From Candidatus Atribacter fermentans (lineage in GTDB: Bacteria; Atribacterota; Atribacteria; Atribacterales; Atribacteraceae): a stretch of DNA of 8,696 nucleotides. Position numbers and translations under genes: made by a program. The stretch lies in the NCBI GenBank assembly GCA_012517485.1, contig JAAYUT010000279.1, positions 1-8,696 of the forward strand, read 5' to 3'. The notes beneath the pieces were generated by a model. The model made no database searches. It had not been told where the DNA came from and worked only from the letters and a program-made list of their open reading frames with translations. Positions 1 to 5,354 of this stretch are shown here, one piece after another; within the stretch, counting starts at the first letter, position 1; each line of letters opens with the position of its first letter.

Positions 1-1422
1 AGTTTCTTTAACAATATTTTTCTCGATTAACGAACCAAGTTTCATACTCACGTTGCGGCTTCCTAAATAATAAGATTCAAGAAGTGTAGAGTTAATTTTT
101 CCGTTATGTCCTTCGTTATACCCTTCGGAAATAAAGCGTTGATTTTCACGATTTGCAACATCAGCGGCTCCTTCGCCCTGAATCTGTGCGCTTCCAACAA
201 AAACTTCAACCCCAGTAGCCTTTTTATTCGGGGCGGCGTTGGCATGAATACTTAACAAAACAACTGGTTGCTTATTATTGGCAACTGCGGAACGTTCCAG
301 AAGGTTGGGATAGGTATCACCTTCCCGGGTCAAATAGACTTCAAAACCTTGCTGGATAAGAGCGTCTTTGAGTTTTTTAGAAACCTGGAGAACAATATCT
401 TTTTCCTGATATCCATTAACGACACAACCAGGATCTTTTCCTCCATGACCAGGATCGATAACGATGACCTTGGGGTTAATTTTGTCATAAGGTGTTTCGG
501 CCGTTGGTTGGACCAGTGGTTTGGGGGTAGAGGTCGGTTTAAGCGTTGGTGTTGTAGTGGGTTTTGTCTCGGGAGATGGACTTACCGGAACAACTTTTAC
601 ATCAGGGGAGGTTAATAAGGTTGAGGCCATTATATCTAAATAAATACGAGGATTTTCCCCACCTAACTGGTTTTTTTGAACAGAGAAGGGAGATTTTAAA
701 TAAATAATAGCTTCGACATTATTTCCTTTTTTATTAAGCTCTACTCGATCTATTCGGTTATCATTGAATGAAAATGTTTCTGATGTTCCTGGAGCCAGGG
801 TAACATCATTAAAAGTAAGAATAATTCGGTTGTTGACTTGGTCGGTCTGTATAGAGTGGATAGGTAAGCTGGTGCCAAAATCAAAAGTAACCCTTGAGCG
901 ATTTTCATCAGTGTAAGAATATGAGCGAACATTCAGAAGTGACGATCTTCCAGTTGAAAGAGAAGTCGGTGAAGTTGTTGTCGGAGTTTTGGTTGGCGAG
1001 GGTGTCTGAGTTGAAGGGGTTGTTGATCTCGTATCAGCGACGATTCCAAAGAGCTGATTCAGTAATTGAGAGGAAACATAAACAGAATGGTCTTGGATAA
1101 TGACCGAACTTCCCAGGGGGACTTCTTCTCCACTTTCGGCAACAGCGATCCCCTTATCAAGAGATAAAACCCAATTTTTTCCTCCAAAAAATAGGTTTAC
1201 TTTTTTCATGATAGGGGAATAATATTCTACCCCGCCTATTTGCTTAAATAGACTTTCAACAGAAATATAATTATCACCGTTGACTTTTATTGTTGGTAAA
1301 TCAAGAGAAAAGATTTGCCCTTGATATTCAACATTGATTTTTGAATAGGCTGACAGAGAAAAAAACAAGTGAAAAAATAGGATAAATAGCCAAATGGATA
1401 AAGTTTTAGAATGGCGCAACAT
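1..1422 (-). CDS. Secreted N-acetylmuramoyl-L-alanine amidase (Amidase_3) with stalk and AMIN domains, C-terminus missing
   Basis: This is a zinc-dependent cell-wall hydrolase of the AmiC/CwlM type, which cuts the bond between MurNAc and the stem peptide outside the cytoplasmic membrane. The window holds 474 codons and no stop. Residues 1-27 form a signal peptide (basic MLRHSK, hydrophobic core, SLSAYS). Residues ~28-130 resemble the copper-amine-oxidase N-terminal 'stalk' domain. A Thr/Pro-rich linker (131-160) leads to an AMIN-like beta domain (~161-265), a second Pro/Thr linker (~280-312), then Amidase_3 from ~317. The expected zinc ligands are visible: H326 in VIDPGHGGKDPG, E340 in YQEKD and H393 in SIHAN. 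The C-terminal catalytic Glu motif lies beyond the left edge. The ATG at 1422-1420 has a good ribosome binding site (GAAGGAAG, 5-nt spacing) inside the 3' end of ssb, so the two genes are translationally linked. Family assignment is firm; the exact substrate and the role of AMIN (septal or envelope targeting in the family) are inferred. Confidence 0.93.
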   Translation of the reverse strand, partial: MLRHSKTLSIWLFILFFHLFFSLSAYSKINVEYQGQIFSLDLPTIKVNGDNYISVESLFKQIGGVEYYSPIMKKVNLFFGGKNWVLSLDKGIAVAESGEEVPLGSSVIIQDHSVYVSSQLLNQLFGIVADTRSTTPSTQTPSPTKTPTTTSPTSLSTGRSSLLNVRSYSYTDENRSRVTFDFGTSLPIHSIQTDQVNNRIILTFNDVTLAPGTSETFSFNDNRIDRVELNKKGNNVEAIIYLKSPFSVQKNQLGGENPRIYLDIMASTLLTSPDVKVVPVSPSPETKPTTTPTLKPTSTPKPLVQPTAETPYDKINPKVIVIDPGHGGKDPGCVVNGYQEKDIVLQVSKKLKDALIQQGFEVYLTREGDTYPNLLERSAVANNKQPVVLLSIHANAAPNKKATGVEVFVGSAQIQGEGAADVANRENQRFISEGYNEGHNGKINSTLLESYYLGSRNVSMKLGSLIEKNIVKET

Positions 1423-1894
1423 CGTTGCTTCCTTCTGGGGAAATATCTTCTAATTCCCCCAAGGCGTTCTCCATGTTTTGAGAATCAAAACTAAAGGGTT
1501 CAATCTCAGCTTCAGATGAAAAATTCTCTCCAATTTCTCGTATTTCTTCGTTAGCTTTTTGGAGTGGAGAGAGAAATTGGACATTCATTGCTCGGACTTC
1601 ATAGGAAGTCCGTTTTGTTCCATTTCGGTCTTCCCAATTATTAGCTAGGAGTTCTCCAACCACTGCAACTCTGCTCCCTTTATGAAGAAAACGTGCACAA
1701 TTCTCACCGAGCTTACTCCAAGCGGTTATTCTTAAAAAGGTGGTATCTTTTGTTTGTTGTCCGTTTTTATTTTGATAAATACGGTTCATCGCTATATCGA
1801 ATCGACACACTGGTGTTCCCTGGGGAGTGTAACGAAGATCAGGGTCACGCGTGAGGTTTCCAATGCCAAAAAAATAGTTAATATCTCCAGCCAT
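1406..1894 (-). CDS. ssb: Single-stranded DNA-binding protein
   Basis: SSB coats single-stranded DNA during replication, repair and recombination and recruits partner proteins through its C-terminal tip. The 162-residue product has the bacterial OB fold at residues ~5-110, with the signature GNLTRDPDLRYTPQGTPV (12-29), then FDIAMNR, TTFLRITAWSKLGENCARFL and KGSRVAVVGEL. The tail (~111-162) is short and acidic and ends NDVAPF, a variant of the usual DDDIPF partner-binding tip with fewer acidic residues. The ATG at 1894 follows a G-rich site (GGGGGAAC), which is acceptable though not a classic Shine-Dalgarno sequence. The stop overlaps the amidase gene by 17 nt. ssb more often sits between rpsF and rpsR, so pairing with a cell-wall amidase is unusual. 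Confidence in the family is very high. Confidence 0.97.
   Translation of the reverse strand: MAGDINYFFGIGNLTRDPDLRYTPQGTPVCRFDIAMNRIYQNKNGQQTKDTTFLRITAWSKLGENCARFLHKGSRVAVVGELLANNWEDRNGTKRTSYEVRAMNVQFLSPLQKANEEIREIGENFSSEAEIEPFSFDSQNMENALGELEDISPEGSNDVAPF
1428..1435 (-). promoter_or_regulatory. Ribosome binding site of the amidase gene, inside ssb
   Basis: GAAGGAAG on the minus strand stands 5 nt before the ATG at 1422. It is made from the ssb codons for P-E-G-S, so the tail of SSB and the translation start of the amidase share sequence. It decides the amidase start. Confidence 0.7.
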
Positions 1895-1938
1895 TTCCGT
1901 TCCCCCATATATATTAAGAAAATGATCAATAAATAATT

Positions 1939-1955
1939 TATGTTAGTTTAACATA
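1939..1955. promoter_or_regulatory. Perfect palindrome upstream of ssb, possible operator
   Basis: TATGTTA-GTT-TAACATA is a perfect 7-bp inverted repeat with a 3-bp centre, 45-61 bp upstream of the ssb ATG. The size and symmetry suit a dimeric repressor site. It does not match the LexA boxes I know (CTGT-N8-ACAG or GAAC-N4-GTTC). In AT-rich DNA such a palindrome can also arise by chance. Confidence 0.3.
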
Positions 1956-1993
1956 TTCTAATCCATAAATACAGTGAGAGGAATAATGAGCAA

Positions 1994-2021
1994 ATTATCT
2001 ATCCCGAAAATACATGAACAA
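1994..2021 (-). promoter_or_regulatory. Possible promoter for ssb-amidase
   Basis: On the minus strand TTGTTC (-35, 2021-2016) and GATAAT (-10, 1999-1994) are separated by 16 bp. The -10 box matches five of six consensus bases, the -35 box only three. A start near 1987 would give a leader of about 90 nt that contains the palindrome at 1939-1955. This is a weak prediction made by eye. Confidence 0.22.
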
Positions 2022-2053
2022 TTTTTTTATGTGCTCATATAGAACAACCAACC

Positions 2054-2073
2054 AGGATCTCTTCCAGGGCTTT
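2054..2073. repeat. Probable decayed remnant of a third tandem repeat copy
   Basis: AGGATCTC at 2054-2061 matches the right end of the two intact 49-bp repeats and lies 57 bp before the same motif in the first copy; the intact copies are 56 bp apart. The following 12 bases take the place of the 11 bases between AGGATCTC and the next CACCCG in the intact pair. This fits a former third unit of which only the end survives, but the match is short. Confidence 0.35.
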
Positions 2074-2122
2074 CACCCGTCATCCTGAGGCTTCGTTTTA
2101 TGAAGCCGTGAGGATCTCATCT
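2074..2122. repeat. 49-bp hairpin repeat, copy 1
   Basis: This 49-bp unit is identical to the one at 2130-2178. It carries a stem-loop at 2082-2115: ATCCT pairs with AGGAT, GGCTTC (2089-2094) pairs with GAAGCC (2102-2107), with a 7-base loop GTTTTAT and a small internal loop GA/GTG. The outline resembles REP/MITE-like dispersed repeats of the 'GTCATCCTGAGG...GAGGATCTCAT' kind found in many bacterial genomes. It codes for nothing here. Confidence 0.9.
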
Positions 2123-2129
2123 GACACCA

Positions 2130-2178
2130 CACCCGTCATCCTGAGGCTTCGTTTTATGAAGCCGTGAGGATCTCATCT
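2130..2178. repeat. 49-bp hairpin repeat, copy 2
   Basis: It is an exact second copy of the unit at 2074-2122, in the same orientation, after a 7-bp spacer (GACACCA), giving a 56-bp period. The stem-loop is conserved. Complete identity of the two copies suggests recent duplication or conversion. The spacer is far too short for a CRISPR array. Confidence 0.9.
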
Positions 2179-2213
2179 TTTAGTTTCTTTCTTTATAAAT
2201 ACTTTAAAAGAAT

Positions 2214-2253
2214 GAGATTGCCACGTCGCACAGGACGCTCCTCGCAATGACGG
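2214..2253. repeat. ATTGC/GCAAT dispersed-type hairpin repeat
   Basis: A GC-rich island in AT-rich surroundings starts GAGATTGCCACGTCGC and ends CTCCTCGCAATGACGG. ATTGC (2217-2221) pairs with GCAAT (2244-2248), with a further GC/GC pairing inside. The form 'CGTCATTGCGAGGAGC...GCGACGTGGCAATCTC' on the minus strand is a layout I recall from dispersed non-coding repeats in several unrelated bacterial genomes. Only one copy lies in this window, so its repeat nature rests on recognition rather than on copies seen here. Confidence 0.6.
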
Positions 2254-2263
2254 AAAAATAAAA

Positions 2264-2305
2264 AATTCAAATCCCCCTAACCCCCTTTGCAAAAGGGAGA
2301 GAATT
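2264..2305. repeat. CCCTTT/AAAGGG inverted-repeat element
   Basis: AATTC at the left end (2264-2268) is mirrored by GAATT at the right end (2301-2305). Inside, CCCTTT-GCA-AAAGGG (2283-2297) forms a perfect 6-bp hairpin after two C-runs (ATCCCCC, AACCCCC). This resembles the common dispersed 'AATCCCCCTTAACCCCCTTTGCAAAGGGGGA' repeat. It is not a good terminator for nit2, because no U-run follows the stem directly. Confidence 0.55.
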
Positions 2306-2352
2306 CATTTTAGAGTTGATTAATTTAAATTTATTTCTCATTTATTGTCTTT

Positions 2353-3195
2353 TTAAAAACTAATTAAATTTTCATCTGGATTTAAGGCGTAGATGTCTTT
2401 TCGGCGATGCTTTAACAAAGGGAGTTGTTGACGAGCTTGCTCAACCAATGAAAGATCTAAGTCTTGTATTATTATTGCTTCTTTGTTATCAAGCTGTTCG
2501 ATAACTCTCCCCATAGGATCCACAATGAGACTATGGCCATAAGCTTGGTACGAAGCATTTGGATATGGTGCTGGTGATGCGCCTAAAAGAAAAACCTGAT
2601 TATCTATTGCCCGTGCTCGGAAGAGAACCTCCCAGTGGAGAGGCCCAGTAATTGGGTTAAAAGCAGCTGGAACTGCTACCATAGATGCCCCTCGCAACGC
2701 ATAAAGACGCATAAGTTCAGGGAAACGAAGATCGTAGCAAATTAAAATACCAATTTTCCCCCAAGGAGTATTAATTAGAAGGGGGGCATTTCCCGGATCG
2801 AGTATTGCTGATTCTTGGAAATGAAGGTTTTCAAAGTCAACGTCGAAAAGATGTATTTTCCTATAAATACCAATAATTTCACCAGAGGGGCTATAAACGA
2901 TAGTTGTATTATAGTAGCGATTTTCTTTTTTTTCAGGTATTGAACCACCAATTAAAAAAGCGTGATGTTCACGTGCGAGATGAGCTAAAAAAAGGGATGT
3001 TTCACCACCAGGGATTTCTTCTGCGAAAATTGGGAAGGATTCCAGATTATAAGGACACTGAAACATTTCCGGAAGAAGTATCAAATTTGCTCGGTGTTTT
3101 TTTATAGAAGAAAAAAGTGAAGCAGTTTTGAGCAGATTAGATGTTTTATCAGGTCCAGTTTGGATCTGAACGATTGCAACTTTTAAACTAATCAT
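2353..3195 (-). CDS. Carbon-nitrogen hydrolase, probable omega-amidase (Nit2 type)
   Basis: This nitrilase-superfamily enzyme probably hydrolyses alpha-ketoglutaramate or alpha-ketosuccinamate to the keto acid and ammonia, clearing products of glutamine or asparagine transamination in the cytoplasm. The 280-residue length is normal. The Glu-Lys-Cys triad is visible: E43 in LPEMF, K113 in YRKIHLF and C153 in LICYDLRFPE, with the second conserved Glu at E128 in FQES. The run KIHLFDVDFENLHFQES, then AFNPITGPLHWEVLFRARAIDNQ (179-200) and YGHSLIVDPMGRV (219-231), favours the Nit2/omega-amidase branch over nitrilases, carbamoyl-putrescine amidase or NAD synthetase amidase domains. Deaminated-glutathione amidase (Nit1) is the nearest alternative. 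The ATG at 3195 has only a close AAGG (GATAAGGTTATG), so initiation may be weak. The gene stands alone, divergent from the LpxB-like operon and bordered downstream by repeats. Confidence 0.9.
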   Translation of the reverse strand: MISLKVAIVQIQTGPDKTSNLLKTASLFSSIKKHRANLILLPEMFQCPYNLESFPIFAEEIPGGETSLFLAHLAREHHAFLIGGSIPEKKENRYYNTTIVYSPSGEIIGIYRKIHLFDVDFENLHFQESAILDPGNAPLLINTPWGKIGILICYDLRFPELMRLYALRGASMVAVPAAFNPITGPLHWEVLFRARAIDNQVFLLGASPAPYPNASYQAYGHSLIVDPMGRVIEQLDNKEAIIIQDLDLSLVEQARQQLPLLKHRRKDIYALNPDENLISF

Positions 3196-3262
3196 AACCT
3201 TATCTCAAAGAGTTATTTTTAAAGAAAAGGATACTTAAAAAGAGGTACATAGCCTTTTAAAT

Positions 3263-3292
3263 AATATAGTACAATAATTATTACATTGGCAA
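3263..3292 (-). promoter_or_regulatory. Predicted promoter of the nit2-like gene
   Basis: On the minus strand TTGCCA (-35, 3292-3287) and TATATT (-10, 3268-3263) are 18 bp apart, each matching five of six sigma-70 consensus bases. Transcription would start near 3256 with a leader of about 60 nt. The -35 box overlaps that of the predicted divergent promoter. Confidence 0.45.
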
Positions 3293-3314
3293 GTGTATCT
3301 TATAAACGTATCTT
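3286..3314 (+). promoter_or_regulatory. Predicted promoter of the LpxB-like/nadC/nadB operon
   Basis: TTGGCA (3286-3291) and TATCTT (3309-3314) are 17 bp apart, matching five and four of six consensus bases. A start near 3321 would give a leader of about 18 nt, just long enough to hold the ribosome binding site at 3326-3332. A direct repeat GTATCTT (3295-3301 and 3308-3314) lies in the spacer and -10 area. An alternative -10, TATAAA at 3301-3306, has only a poor -35. Confidence 0.35.
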
Positions 3315-3325
3315 TTTCAATAAGT

Positions 3326-3332
3326 GAGGGGA
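3326..3332 (+). promoter_or_regulatory. Ribosome binding site that sets a TTG start
   Basis: GAGGGGA lies 6 nt before TTG at 3339. The in-frame GTG at 3324 overlaps this site and has no Shine-Dalgarno sequence of its own, so the TTG is the better start. Confidence 0.6.
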
Positions 3333-3338
3333 AACGGG

Positions 3339-4400
3339 TTGAATTGTTTTCTGTTCATTCCAGAAAATGAATTAGACGATCAAATCAGTCTCAACATCTG
3401 TAGGAGTTTAAGAAAGATATCTCTCGCCAAAGTCTATTTTTTTCACCCTTTTCAAGAGGTCAATTTTCAGAATAAGGGTTATCCCGAAATCAAATCGAAT
3501 ATCACTTTGCCATCGGTATGTCGTTTTTTTCCAAAAATTGTCAATTGGTATCGTTTTATTCGAACTTTACGGCGTAGAAGAAGATTTCGAGAGACGGTCG
3601 TATTGGTTGGGCGAAAGACCTATTTTCTTTTCTGGATATTTTTTCTCACACATAAAAAACCAGTTTTCATATTGGTTACCAGTCAATTAAACCAGGCATT
3701 CTCTTGGTTTGATCGCTGTTTCACTCGATATTTTGCTCAATCACTTTTAACCCATGATCAACATCTGAATCACTTTCTCCGTCAAAAAAATCAAGCTTCT
3801 TATTTCATGGGAAATATTCTTACTGATTTGGTTCAGCCTATAGAATTTCCATTTATTCACGGGAAAAAAACGATTTATTCCATTTTCCCAAGCACGACCC
3901 GTTTTGAATTCGATTTTGAGATCATTCTTAAAATCTTTCCTGATTTTGCCGATATGATGAACTGTTATTATCTGATGGTCATTCCACCCAGTCAAAAAAC
4001 CCTGCAGAAAATTGCAACTATAGGAAATCAACTGGGATGGAATTTGTCAAAAAGCTTGGAGGGAGAAATATTGGAAGGATATCTTTGGAAAACTCCCTAT
4101 TATATGAATTTAACTCTTTTCCGGAACGAAACCCTGGTTCAATCCGATTTCATTATATCGATGGATGATATGTATACCATTCAAGCAGTTGGTTTAAATA
4201 AGAAAGTCATACCATTCGATCGGAATCACCCTCAAGAAATATTTGCATATTTAAAAGATACCAATTATTTGAATGAATTCAATAAATTTTTAAAAAGCCG
4301 TTTTGGAACATCAGGAACCAAGGAAAGGATTGCTGCCTATCTCCTACGGGGAATTGTAGATGACAAAAGATTTTTAAAAAACTACTCTACACCGGATTGA
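3339..4400 (+). CDS. Divergent LpxB-like (lipid-A-disaccharide synthase-related) GT-B protein
   Basis: The likely product is 353 residues from TTG (358 from the GTG at 3324). I recognise it only weakly. Numbered from the TTG, residues ~88-114 (VVLVGRKTYFLFW...KKPVFILVTS) match the 'vGD...kP..fv.tskS' segment of LpxB-related proteins. YFMGNILTDLVQPIE (155-169) fits the 'fvGnpmmDgle' motif, and SDFIISMDDMYTIQAVGLNKKVIPF (269-293) fits 'aD..i..sGTATEQAVGLGKPVI'. These suggest a GT-B fold related to the LpxB-like family known from cyanobacteria and other bacteria. The usual SGTA/AGTA nucleotide-sugar loop reads MDDMYTI, so sugar transfer may be lost or changed. An Arg-rich patch (RTLRRRRRFRE, 75-85) followed by hydrophobic sequence could bind membrane lipids. 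It starts the operon, 93 bp ahead of nadC. Function unknown; a role in envelope lipids or glycans is an inference. Confidence 0.5.
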   Translation: MNCFLFIPENELDDQISLNICRSLRKISLAKVYFFHPFQEVNFQNKGYPEIKSNITLPSVCRFFPKIVNWYRFIRTLRRRRRFRETVVLVGRKTYFLFWIFFLTHKKPVFILVTSQLNQAFSWFDRCFTRYFAQSLLTHDQHLNHFLRQKNQASYFMGNILTDLVQPIEFPFIHGKKTIYSIFPSTTRFEFDFEIILKIFPDFADMMNCYYLMVIPPSQKTLQKIATIGNQLGWNLSKSLEGEILEGYLWKTPYYMNLTLFRNETLVQSDFIISMDDMYTIQAVGLNKKVIPFDRNHPQEIFAYLKDTNYLNEFNKFLKSRFGTSGTKERIAAYLLRGIVDDKRFLKNYSTPD

Positions 4401-4493
4401 AAATTCAAATTTATCAATTGAAGAAAAAAGAGAGAGCAATACATGGTAAAATAATGAGAATTTATTTTAATAAAAGGGAAGGATGATGAACGA

Positions 4494-5354
4494 GTGAGAG
4501 GTTTGGTTCCATGGGATGTTGATCGTAGGCTGCAAATTTTTTTAGAAGAAGACTTAGGCTTTGATGATATCACGACCCAAGGCTTGGGAAACCTCAGCTT
4601 AAAGCCAGTGCGAGCAAGAATTATCGCCAGAGAAAAAGGAATAATGTCGGGGGGTCCCTTTGCCATTCGCCTTTTCAATCTCATTGACCCTCAAATAAAA
4701 GAAAAAATCCATATTGAAGAAGGAGAAGAATTTCAAAGTGGTGATTGCGTTTTAGAAGTGATCGGACAAACCCGAGCAATATTAATGGGAGAAAGGGTCG
4801 CCCTTAACCTATTACAGAGGTTATGTGGAATTGCTTCGAAAACCAGAGAGTTTGTCGAAGCGGTTAAAGGTTTACCAGTAAAAATTGCTGATACCAGAAA
4901 AACGAGCCCTGGTTTGAGGATCTTTGAAAAATATGCCGTCCGTTGTGGAGGTGGAGTTAATCACCGGTTAGGTTTATATGATTGCGCTCTTATTAAAGAC
5001 AACCATATATCGATTTGTGGATCGGTAAAGAATGCTATCCAAAGAGTGAGGCCAGCCATTCCCTTTACAGCTCGAATTGTGGTTGAATGCGAAAATTTGC
5101 TCCAAGTCAATGAGGCGATTGAAGAAAAGGCTGATGTGATTATGTTAGATAATATGAGCATCAAACAAATTAAGGAAGCAGTAAAAATGATTAATAAAAG
5201 ATCGATCATCGAGGTTTCAGGCGGTGTCAACTTAGAAACAGTAAGAGAAATTGCCGAACAAGGTGTTGATATCATTTCCACCGGGTATATTACCCATCAT
5301 GCCATATGGTTAGACTTGAATTTGGAAGTCGAAGAGGTGACAGATGTACTATGA
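4494..5354 (+). CDS. nadC: Nicotinate-nucleotide pyrophosphorylase (quinolinate phosphoribosyltransferase)
   Basis: NadC converts quinolinate and PRPP to nicotinate mononucleotide, CO2 and pyrophosphate, the step where de novo NAD synthesis joins the common pathway. At 286 residues it has normal length. Motifs in order: EEDLGFDDITT (18-28), GERVALNLLQRLCGIAS (99-115), DTRKTSPGLR (133-142), EKYAVRCGGGVNHRLGLYD (145-163), IKDNH (167-171), VECEN (197-201), IMLDN (216-220), SGGVN (242-246) and ISTGYITHHA (261-270). The substrate-binding Arg, His and Lys residues are all present. The start is GTG at 4494: the frame is closed by TGA at 4455 with no other start codon between. Its ribosome binding site GGAAGG lies a long 11 nt away, and a micro-ORF (4483-4497) overlaps the start. 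The end overlaps nadB by 11 nt. Confidence 0.97.
   Translation: MRGLVPWDVDRRLQIFLEEDLGFDDITTQGLGNLSLKPVRARIIAREKGIMSGGPFAIRLFNLIDPQIKEKIHIEEGEEFQSGDCVLEVIGQTRAILMGERVALNLLQRLCGIASKTREFVEAVKGLPVKIADTRKTSPGLRIFEKYAVRCGGGVNHRLGLYDCALIKDNHISICGSVKNAIQRVRPAIPFTARIVVECENLLQVNEAIEEKADVIMLDNMSIKQIKEAVKMINKRSIIEVSGGVNLETVREIAEQGVDIISTGYITHHAIWLDLNLEVEEVTDVL

Larger units (their letters stand above)
1895..2352. other. 458-bp intergenic region between ssb and nit2, rich in repeats
   Basis: No recognisable gene lies here. The ssb-proximal part (1895-2045) is AT-rich and holds a palindrome (1939-1955), a possible minus-strand promoter (1994-2021) and an 18-codon ORF on the plus strand (1986-2042) with a fair ribosome binding site. 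The middle and right part (2054-2305) is a cluster of short hairpin-forming repeats, listed separately. The segment next to nit2 (2306-2352) is plain AT-rich sequence. I see no tRNA, riboswitch or convincing rho-independent terminator. Confidence 0.7.

Noticed and set aside
268..615. 115-codon plus-strand ORF rich in Gly, Arg and Trp
   Set aside because: It lies wholly opposite the amidase gene, whose frame is continuous with a signal peptide, linkers and zinc motifs. The Trp/Gly/Arg bias is what the reverse of Thr/Pro linker codons gives.
2074..2178. Two direct repeats as a minimal CRISPR array
   Set aside because: The spacer is only 7 bp, the repeat is 49 bp, and no cas gene is in sight. 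Hairpin dispersed repeats explain it better.
2283..2297. CCCTTT-GCA-AAAGGG hairpin as the nit2 terminator
   Set aside because: On the minus strand the stem is followed by a G-rich stretch, not by U residues. The block fits a dispersed repeat better.
3324..3326. GTG at 3324 as the start of the LpxB-like gene
   Set aside because: It lacks a Shine-Dalgarno sequence and overlaps the strong GAGGGGA that is well spaced for TTG at 3339.
3747..4031. 94-codon minus-strand ORF inside the LpxB-like gene
   Set aside because: No ribosome binding site or known motif; it is the shadow of the plus-strand gene, which has promoter, start signal and family motifs.
4397..4421. TTGAA-AA-TTCAA and TCAATTGA palindromes after the LpxB-like stop, as an operator for nadC
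   Set aside because: The arms are only 4-5 bp in AT-rich DNA, and no NiaR- or NrtR-like site could be recognised.
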